64,000 bases of DNA from Isoetes taiwanensis (lineage: Eukaryota; Streptophyta; Lycopodiopsida; Isoetales; Isoetaceae). The translations under genes were made by a program, and so were the position numbers. The stretch covers positions 11,352,099 to 11,416,098 of the forward strand of contig JAJEKV010000032.1 in the NCBI GenBank assembly GCA_021234155.1, read 5' to 3'. The notes beneath the pieces are model-generated. The model did no database searches. It was not told the DNA's origin and was given only the letters and a program-made list of their open reading frames with translations. Positions 56,013 through 64,000 of this stretch are shown here, in pieces (the first letter of the stretch is position 1; each line of letters opens with the position of its first letter).

Positions 56013-57226
56013 AATGGACGCCTTTGCCTCCCGGAAGTCACCCAGATTAAACAAAAATTTGAAAATAGCCGATTCTAGCAAGAAAGCCGAAAAAAACAAG
56101 AGGAAGGTTCAAACTTCGAGGAACCCGGCCAAAAAGAAGACTTATTTGTGAAGAACCCGCTGTTGTTGTGGAAGCAAAGCATGTAAGATGTGTCAATGCA
56201 GATGAGATTTTTCCAGATTTACAACAGATAATGGACGAGCAGTGGGGGCCCAAAGACATACGGGGGTTCAAAGAATCTAGCGTGAAGCCAGAGTGGGCCG
56301 AGAACTTCTACAAACATTATGAAATTGTTTTTGGTAAGCGGGAGGTCACAAATCGCCATGTACCGAAAGTACTTTGCTCGTGCATTTGCCCTTCAATTGA
56401 CAGTAAAAAAAGTAGATTGGGATACTTTTAAAGTTTTGGCCAAAGATTTGGCAAAGGGAGGGGCAAAAGAATCTGCTATTACGTAAGAAATTGGGACCTC
56501 TAACATCCAAGGTTCCTAAATTTCAGCAAGGATTTTACCCTAAGGAAGAGCTTGAATTTGCGTAAACTCAATTGCAAAGTGTGTCATGGAGAGTTAATTA
56601 GCAAAGACATCCAAGGTTGAAGAACTGAAAATCCAGCAAGATGTAATTACGTGACAATATAAATAAGATTTCGTGAAGAAAGGATGCACATGAAGAGGAC
56701 CTAGCACGTGATACAAGAAGACATCAATAGTGTTCTCGGACGCCAAGCGTAATAAGAGAGACATCAAGCTGGCAAAAGCCAGGAGGTTGACCTTTTGATG
56801 AGGGATAGAACCAGGAAGGAAGAAATGCTGAAGAGAATTCAGGAGCCATTGGAGAAAGCCATTCGAGAGAAGGAGTTATGTGAAAAGAGGATTGCAGAAC
56901 TTGAGGAGGCTCACAAAGTTCAGTTTGAGTGCTGCAGACGGCTTGATGATATGCATAAGTACATGATGCATTCTGCAGCGATTCTCCTTCAGCCCAAAAC
57001 AAGCTTAGTGATCTCTCCAGCTGAAGAAAAATTCATATCTGTGCATGGATGTGTGTTTTGCAGTAATGGCTTTGCTAATAATGAACCTATCCTAGTTGCT
57101 CCATGCGAGCATTCATTTCATATCTTTTGTTTCTCATATTCTATTTCTGCTGGACTATCCTGCCCAAGAGCATGCAAATGGGACGATAACATTTCAAAGA
57201 CCTTGGGTGTGTACACCGGAGGGTAG
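56013..57226 (+). pseudogene. Coiled-coil / RING-like zinc-finger gene of the mobile-type cluster
   Basis: The ATG at 56013 begins MDAFASRKSPRLNKNLKIAD, a basic NLS-like start. The frame breaks at a TGA near 56150 and resumes as ADEIFPDLQQIMDEQWGPKD and KPEWAENFYKHYEIVFGKRE. Further frames (about 56350-56500: YRKYFARAFALQLTVKKVDW) are interrupted. From 56795 a clean frame of 143 codons has a coiled coil (KEEMLKRIQEPLEKAIREKE) and a RING-like cluster: CVFC, then CEHSFHIFC, then CPRAC. Whether these patches are one spliced gene or two is unclear. It lies upstream of the C48 peptidase gene in the same orientation. Confidence 0.5.
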
Positions 57227-57830
57227 ATTTCATGATTTATGTTCAATTTGCTGCACCTAGGATTACTTTGCAATGTAGAATCCATTTACATGTAGAATCC
57301 ATTTACATGTAGATTGTTTGCACTTAAGGTTTTGCTACAAGCATGTAGGAGTGTCTTGGTTATTTTATACTTATAGTTCCTTGGCTTGCATGTCATACAT
57401 ATATGTGTTTCTTACATACATGTTGTACATTCACATGTAGTAGGGTCCTAAATGTAGAACTTAAATACATAAAATTAGGAGTTGTGTCGAGTTTTGTGGG
57501 CGTAACATTTAGAGGTATTTTATGTAATGTCTGATGTGTACATGTGCATACATTGGAGCACATTGATGTACATTACATGTACATTCCATCTAGATAAATA
57601 GCTGTTTACATGTGTATGTACTCAAAGTACTTCAATGTAGATCAGTTATAGTAATATGTACAGCTATTGATATGTACGTAGCAGCTTAGAGACCTGATTA
57701 GTTTGAGACCGATATCCGATCATGTTATGTGATTTATTTTCAGAGCTTCAAAGTGCCAAAAAAACTACTGAGCAGAAATTACACCACAGATCAGGTGCGC
57801 TTGTTTTCAAATTCAATTTGCATTGTGTCA
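57227..57830. repeat. ATGTAC/TACATGTA-rich stretch
   Basis: Between 57280 and 57690 the words TACATGTA, ATGTACA and GTACAT occur more than a dozen times, partly as a short tandem (CATTTACATGTAGAATC twice). A comparable cluster lies at 63100-63580 on the far side of the gene group. It contains no gene; part may be intron. Confidence 0.5.
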
Positions 57831-57848
57831 GAGGAAGCAATTTCTTAT

Positions 57849-59628
57849 TCTTGGTTCGGTTTTCACAGTTTTGGAGGTTCCAAAGAAAATTGAGGTGCAA
57901 GATGTAGCCGAGGGAAAGAAAGCAGTGATTGAAGGAAAAAGCAAAATCACTATTCCTGCGGTGATACAGGTTGAGGAGGCTGGCACTTCAGGTCTGCATG
58001 GTGTCATTCCAGATTATGACGAGGAACTCGAGAGATTGAGGGAGCAGGCTAAGGCCACATCTTCAAAAGTAAAGGCAGCAGCAGAAAATGTGACTCCAAA
58101 GAAGAACTCCACGCCTAAAAAGCCACAGAAGAAGACAATTGAAGCAGTAGAAACAGGTAAGAAAGCATTTTATTTCAGTGTACAGCAGCTGAGAAATCCA
58201 TGACATCCTATGTTTACAGGTCCTAATGAAGAGGAATCTTCCGAGCATCAAGATGTAGAGCAGGATACTTTTAAGTTTGTGTCAAATATTGCTTCTGACA
58301 TAGCAAAGGACGCTGAATTTCCTGACAATGAGAAATCAGGAGAGGTTGAAGACGAGGATTCTGGACCTAATAAGAATCTGAGTGAGGAAACCAAAAAAGT
58401 AGGGAAGGAAATGGATACTGACTCCGAGAAAACAGTATCAGCAGAGCAGAAGAATGATCTCTACAGGTAACTTGATCTACATTTCTTACATTTTTTTTTA
58501 CATCTAGTATCCAAGTTAAAAACTTTAAAATAATATGGATAGTAGTAGACGAATGTAGATGATTTGTGTAAATGTACTGGTCATTGAACCCAGACTGCAG
58601 TTCTGAATACAGGCCATACGATGCCTTGCTGAACCGAATGATGAAGCTCAAGAAGGCAAGGATTTTCCCAGGATCTTTGCCTGAAATGGAGTGTTATTTA
58701 TTTGAACAAGATGTGCTGGACATGGATGTGGGGAAATTTTCCAACCGGCATGTGGATATGTATGCCAGGTACTGGACTTTGAACTTGTTCATTTGTATGT
58801 GTAAGTCAAGTTAGTAATTTTATCCTTTTCAACTTGTTATAGGTACCTGCAGCTCTGTGTTCCAGATGATAAGAAGGCCGACGTCTGGTTCTTCCCACCG
58901 GACAGCTTCATGGAATTTGCAGCATGGGCCAAGGCAAGCGAAAAAGATAAATCTATGGCAGCCTCCGAGCGTGGAAGAGATATTGTAAAGGTAGCTCTTA
59001 CAGGGATAAATTGGCTGAAGTGCAGATGGATCATGATTCCAATGCTATGTAGAGTTACTGAACATCACACTTTGGCCATCTTCAACATGGCACTTACTAA
59101 GAGTAAGAACACCATCAACATTCAGATCTTCAATTCTGCCGAGGACATTGACGTTGACATGCTTGCACTTAAGAGGTATTTTGTATTTCACATCTCCTTT
59201 TATTAATATTGAGTAGATTGGATACCATGTTAGCAGCTTCTTTCATTCATTTGCTACAAAATAGATCTGGTCTTTTGCAGGCTCCATATCCTCACTATGG
59301 CACGCGGTTGTGTCGAGTGTCCCACTTTTTTGAAGCATGGACAAAATCCTTCACCAGTTGTGAAGATTCATAAGTGTCCACAGCAGAAAGATGGGGATTC
59401 ATGTGGCCTCTATGTTGCAGCTTATATGCAGAAGTTTGTAGACACAATCGTGTGTGGTAAAACTACCAATGTGAGTGTCTCACTTCTTTTGTCTTGCAAA
59501 CAAATGGTTTTAATACTTATTATGTAAGTATTGTTGTCACATTTGCAGATTACCCAAACCGGTTCTTGCCAAAGTATGCATCCGATCGTCGTTGATGTTC
59601 TCACCCGAGCACTACTACTGAGGAGTTA
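57849..59628 (+). CDS. C48 (Ulp1/SENP-like) cysteine peptidase, spliced
   Basis: Ulp1-type enzymes cut SUMO-like tails; diverged copies are common in plant DNA transposons. Exons with GT-AG borders: about 57849-58157 (Lys/Glu-rich; NVTPKKNSTPKKPQKK), 58219-58466 (acidic), 58604-58767 (PYDALLNRMMKLKKARIF), 58842-59174 (VWFFPPDSFMEFAAWAK; RWIMIPMLCRVTEHHTLAIF; INIQIFNSAEDID), 59280-59469 (CPQQKDGDSCGLYVAAYMQKF) and about 59550-59628. The catalytic set is readable: His in EHHTL, Asn where the family has Asp (IFNSAE), Gln in PQQKD, Cys in GDSCG. The exons I can read have no internal stop. The first exon and true start are uncertain. Confidence 0.75.
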
Positions 59629-59854
59629 GACCACATTCACATCGCGACTAAAACTATTAGACCACCGGTACTAATAAATGTGGTTCGAGAAAATAATTCT
59701 TGAAACCTCTCTAAAAAACAATTCAATGGGTTATTGTCAATGCTAAACACTATTTGATTATAAAATACACATTTTTTCATTGAATTTGAATAAAATCTCT
59801 TTTTATTCAACTCCACCATACTTTATTGATAAATTGCATGTTCTTTCATATCAG

Positions 59855-60543
59855 GTGTACCGAAAAGGTTGATAGTGTTTGATATCAATAATGTTTTGGC
59901 AAAACAAATACATAGGACTTTGGTATCAGATGATCAGCTAGTTGGAAATTATGACATAATAGGCAAGAAAGTGTTGTTTTTAAGGCCCCACCTAGACGAA
60001 TTCCTGGAATTTGTATTTGAACACTTTGAAGTAGGAATATGGTCATCAATAGCTCCATGGAACCTATCAAGAGTAGTGGATAAAATCTTCACAATGACGC
60101 AGATAAGGGACTTAAGGTTCACTTTTGATGGAAGCCACTGTTTGAAGCTGCCTTTCCGGATTGCAGCAAGTGAAGACAAACCTTTGTATCTGAAGCCAAT
60201 TGAGTTTATATACGAGAAGTATCCAGATAGGAATGACAGCAACACACTAATAGTAGACGACTCCGAGTACAAGATGCTCTTCAATCCCAACGAAAATTGC
60301 ATATGCCCACCTTCATGGCAGGAAAGTGATGTTGAAGACACAGGTCTCTTGACACTTCTGAAACCATGGCTAGAGGGTTTGTTGATAGCACCAGACCTGC
60401 AACAGTATGTGAAGCAGAATCCTTTACGCAATCCATCCGATGTACTAACAACAGCTGTTTGGAGGCAAATGCTTTCAGAGGGCTACAGGGACAGAGATGG
60501 CATGTCCAGGCTATGGACAAGCTGCAAGAAAGTAACATATTGA
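59855..60543 (+). CDS. FCP1/NIF-type HAD-like phosphatase domain protein
   Basis: A single large exon starts after TTTCATATCAG and is open for 229 codons to TGA. It has RLIVFDINNVLAKQ (motif I), FLRPHLDEFLEFVFEHFEVG and IWSSIAPWN (motif II with Ser), YLKPIEF with a Lys, and SNTLIVDDSEYKMLFNP (paired Asp, motif IV). The family dephosphorylates protein Ser/Thr. Here motif I is D-x-N-N rather than D-x-D-G, so the general acid Asp is Asn, as I recall in some plant FCP1-like paralogues; activity is doubtful. It lies 230 bases behind the C48 gene in the same direction and could even be spliced to it. It lacks its own convincing ATG at the exon start. Confidence 0.75.
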
Positions 60544-60787
60544 AACAGCAGAATAGTATGTACTGGCTTCACATCGGCTGTGACCAGATTTTGAATGTAA
60601 ATTAATGTTAATATAAAACATGAACAATGGACTTGTATATATTGGCATCATATCCGATATGACCGAGGTTGTATATCTTGTGATATGTAATACAAGAGTT
60701 TTTGTCTCCATACATGTTCCACTTTCTGCTTTGTTTCATGAATCAAAAGAAAAGCTATTGATATCCATTATAACAGAACAAGTTCAC
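60544..60787. other. 3' flank of the FCP1-like gene
   Basis: AT-rich. No separate gene seen. ACATGAACAATGG and TATAAAAC-type words could be part of the 3' UTR. Confidence 0.3.
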
Positions 60788-61147
60788 AGACTAGTTTAAC
60801 TTCTTCATGCAACAATTGATGAACATTTTGTACTTTTCGATATACATTGTGCTTGGAAAAGAAGATATTGTGTGATACTGAAATTTAAGTATCAAAATGC
60901 ACTCAGATTAAAAACAAGTAAATAAGAAAAAACTTGCAAAGAATCGACTAGTTTTCTCAACATAACACGACTAGTTTAACTTCTTCATGCAACAATTGAT
61001 AAACATTTTGTACTTTCTCGATATACATTTTGCTTGGTCACGAGAAGATATTACGTGATCTGAAATTGAAGTATCAAAATGCACTTCAGATTAAAAATAA
61101 GTAAATAACAAAAAACTTACAAAGAATCGACTAGTTTTCTCAACATA
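60788..61147. repeat. Tandem duplication, two units of about 180 bases
   Basis: The unit GACTAGTTTAACTTCTTCATGCAACAATTG...ATCAAAATGCACT...GAATCGACTAGTTTTCTCAACATAACA occurs at about 60788-60966 and about 60967-61147 with scattered substitutions and short indels. Confidence 0.85.
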
Positions 61148-61408
61148 ACAGAAGATGATGGCAAATATGAAAGTTCCTTTGTACGAGAACTTAGTCATGT
61201 GCACTCAACAATCTCGTGTAGGCTTGATATAAGCATGTCATGCACCTCTCGTGTGATCATATATCTTTGACGTGCCCCCTTCAACTTATGCTTGACCGCC
61301 CAGATCGTGAACTTTGCTCCAATTCTGATTCATTTGGTACCAATACTATTTTGTCATCCGGCAACTTGTACTTGTGCTTTTGTGCCTTGTAGCGGTTGAT
61401 AGTAATGA

Positions 61409-61839
61409 CTAGCTATAACCCTCATCACCAGCAAGCATTCTATTTCCATAGTCGTCAATCACATCTTCTCGAAGAATATGCATCTCCTTCACGATAGGAG
61501 GGCCTAAGTATGGAACATTTTCCTGATTCCACAGGGCAGCAAAAGATGCAAATATGTCTCCAATTTGGAGTACATCGGATAGTTCTTGCTCATCACCGCA
61601 TAAAACCAACTAGCTCTTCTTGTTCGTCGACACTGGGCGAACTAGGCTCCGGTTTCAAAGCTTCCACGCACCACAATGCTCGAGATTCTCACATTCTCCC
61701 CATCTGAAATTCAAGCAACCATTGCAAAAACATGGCGGGGATCTATACATGACAAGTGTTGGGTCATTTGGATTAATAGCGGATACACAATGTATAGCTA
61801 GAGTACCGTGCAATGTCTCACAATCGAGCGAGGGTCCTG
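61409..61839 (-). other. Possible downstream exon of the transposase
   Basis: The minus-strand frame 61609-61409 contains IFASFAALWNQENVPYLGPP and EMHILREDVIDDYGNRMLAG. It continues in the direction of the transposase and looks coding, but I know no motif in it. The rest of the interval is non-coding. Confidence 0.35.
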
Positions 61840-62999
61840 TTAATGTCTTACGCCATCACCTCCCATATGACTCTGTCCATTTTGCACTTCTTTTGTCTCA
61901 AAGAAAGTGCAAGCAGAGTTGGCATCCAAAATCGGAACACCATTCTCTTTCCTTTGCTCGTCGCTAGGAACCTTTTCTCCAAAGCACCGCCCATCATGTT
62001 CTTCTTTTCCATGGCCCGAGCCAAAATAATTCCATTGCATCCTAATTTTATACCTGTTATAATATTGGGCCACATTCAAATAAAAGGCTCGAGAACACTT
62101 TAAACCGAAAGCACACACCCATCGGACCACATGACATAGTATTTGATGTGGCCAAAACCTTTTGCATCATCCAAATATGGTGCTTCTTGAGTGCAGCCTG
62201 AACAAAGAAAGCATCATGCTTCATAACATTACAAATGAACAGTTTTTTTCAGCTCGCCATTGACTTTCATCATGGTTATATGCACCAGAATAGTTATCTG
62301 GTCATTGTTCCAATGCTCGGACTGAACCTCCCTGAATGGCTGCAAAGTGTAGTTCTCTGCAAAGTCCATTACTGACAAAACAGAATCATCCCTCAAATTT
62401 TGCACTGATTTCCTGAATTGTTTGCTCTGCCAACTTGCTGAAAAGTTGTGAATAGTGAACTTTGTAAGGTGCTGAAACATCTTGTCAAGCAATGTACCTG
62501 GAGTCCCGCTTTCAGTAACAAGCTTCAACCTCCTTGAAGTGCCAGCTTTGGAAGGTTCGTTCACGTACTTGTAAACTTGCCATTCAATGTTCTCATTCTG
62601 CGACTCTTTCTCCTTAGGACAGATTTGAATATTTTCAGTGCCACAGTTCTGGCACTCTCCCTTGACACAGTCCAAACTATGCCACTCTTCGCCTTCCTTG
62701 TCACAGACCGTAGCTCTCCACATAGCACCAACATTTTGAAATGTTTTAGAAGGAGCTTGGCAGACGCCATTGTTCTCATCTGCTGCACAAACACCACAAG
62801 AACATGTACAGTTGGCATGAAATTTGCTCCTCAGGACGCTAAAAGCTTTCCTGTATAGATCAGCTTGTTCATGCTTCACGCAGCAGCATGTGTTCCTCTC
62901 TTTCAACCTTCTCACACACGTAGGCTTAAGCAGCTCGAACTTTCTGATGCTAATCTTCACTTCAGGATGTTCATCTTTGAACATCTCATACAATTCACT
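61840..62999 (-). pseudogene. Transposase-like gene (MDFAENY ... SDG ... WNYFGSGHGK type)
   Basis: The first exon seen starts after TTTCCTTGCAG at 62999: ELYEMFKDEHPEVKISIRKF, then a Cys/His-rich domain (CVRRLKERNTCCCVKHEQ; CTCSCGVC; CQNCG), then the catalytic-core motifs VMDFAENYTLQPFREVQSEH, later YYVMWSDGC and MQWNYFGSGHGKEEHDG. These three blocks occur in the same order in a transposase-like family I have seen across plants and animals; I cannot name its superfamily. At least three frameshifts separate the blocks, one in GTGTGTG near 62118, where removing two bases restores the reading. Upstream exons lie beyond 63020. Confidence 0.7.
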
Positions 63000-63020
63000 C
63001 TGCAAGGAAAAAAACGGCAT

Positions 63021-64000
63021 GTATAAGTAAGATATAAATTAGAACTACTTACGAATTCAAAGATGTTGCAAACATTGCATTAGTTCTATGGCACTCAGAG
63101 CATGATTTGATATACATTCAACTACTATACCACAACATCGTACATACCCTGTACATGATATGTATAAATGTATAAATAATGTACTCCAAAGAGTTCCAGA
63201 TGTACATAAAAAAACTCAATATGTAACCAGGTCACAGACAATATCACTGTATTACAGATGTATGTATTTCATACTTTTCTTATGGAAGGAAGTACATTTA
63301 AATACTTTTATGTATCACCCTATCTTTAAAAACTATCTTGAGATCAGGAAAGCTTAAAATGTACTATAATGTACTTGGGAACTACAAAAAGCAAGACTAT
63401 AATAACACAGCCTGACTTTCAACACATTTTCTGCCTTATGCCACATTGGATGTAACTGGAAGTACATCCAAGTACTTTTTTATTAAACATAGCTCATTCA
63501 AGTACCTCTAAGTGTAAAAATATAATTATTGTAGTTGGATGTACTTCAATGTATATCGATACATCCCTTACATGGAATGCAAATAGGATTACTAAACTTA
63601 TCGGGGATGCAATGAGGAAGCTAGCTTCTATCAAGCTTGCGTGAAAGCAGGATTAAAAGACTTAAAAACTGACACGGGGCATGTCCAAAAACTGGATTGG
63701 AAGTGTCCTTTTCTTCCTGACATCCCTGGGTTAACCAAAACTCATTTACCAACTGTTTGGTTGATTAGGAAGCATGTCCGCCTGGTTGCCTTCTGCCGGT
63801 GCCCACATATTAGCACCGATAATGACATCCGCTTTCTTCTAATTGCAGCTTTTGTGAGGTTTCTTGCTTGCACTTGAAGAATTTGGAGGCTACTCCTTTT
63901 TGCACGAGTTTTCCATTCTCACCAACAATCATTGATAACGGGGAATGCTTAGCGGCTAATTTATCATTGCTATTTGCTTGTTTCACTTCCCTACGACCTT
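63021..64000. other. Intergenic with GTACAT-rich repeats
   Basis: The words TGTACA, GTACAT and ATGTAC recur between 63100 and 63580, mirroring 57280-57690. A plus-strand frame at 63641-63877 (LDWKCPFLPDIPGLTKTHLP) is open but unrecognised. Upstream exons of the transposase may lie here, but I could not identify any. Confidence 0.4.

Overview
The window is nuclear DNA from a land plant. Evidence: a plant-type lipoyl synthase gene fragment, an AP-3 sigma exon, a GT14/DUF266 glycosyltransferase, Ty3/gypsy chromoviruses with an initiator-Met-type primer site, a plant L1-type LINE, and short spliced genes in AT-rich DNA. The species cannot be read from the sequence. I lean to a large, repeat-rich genome such as a seed-free plant, but that is only a guess.

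Layout. 1-2.3 kb holds degenerate repeats and a pair of tRNA-derived SINE heads. 2.3-22.4 kb holds minus-strand fragments of at least two, possibly three, host genes (lipoyl synthase, a plastidic-glucose-transporter-like gene, perhaps a BOI-type gene). An L1-like LINE (4175-19707, 16-bp target duplication) splits the transporter, and Ty3/gypsy element 1 (4742-17207, target duplication GGATT) is nested inside that LINE. 23.3-24.8 kb is a decayed LINE of a second family. 25.9-27.0 kb is the best intact host gene, a GT14 glycosyltransferase. 28.2-29.6 kb (minus) is a spliced Crypton/DUF3504-type tyrosine recombinase, now broken. 32.5-46.6 kb is another second-family LINE relic followed by Ty3/gypsy element 2 (33343-46579, target duplication TTGCT). 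48.7-51.6 kb has two more second-family LINE 3' ends with simple-repeat tails. 52-55.3 kb has low-confidence ORFs and a lone AP-3 sigma exon. 56-63 kb is a cluster of a coiled-coil/RING-like gene, a C48 (Ulp1) peptidase gene, an FCP1/HAD-like gene and a convergent MDFAENY-type transposase.

Main discovery. Both LTR elements carry extra ORFs between the primer-binding site and gag. The first extra ORF of element 1 (437 codons, uninterrupted) is an unknown ~310-residue protein fused in frame to a complete histone H3 fold. Element 2 carries a decayed but recognisable H3 fold at the same place. A second accessory ORF (ORF-B) is also shared. These two divergent elements therefore define a chromovirus lineage with a captured histone H3, plus a chromodomain at the end of its integrase. 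I know of no description of such a system. Element 1 has also lost its whole reverse-transcriptase core through a deletion at a 6-bp microhomology, yet keeps the H3 ORF open.
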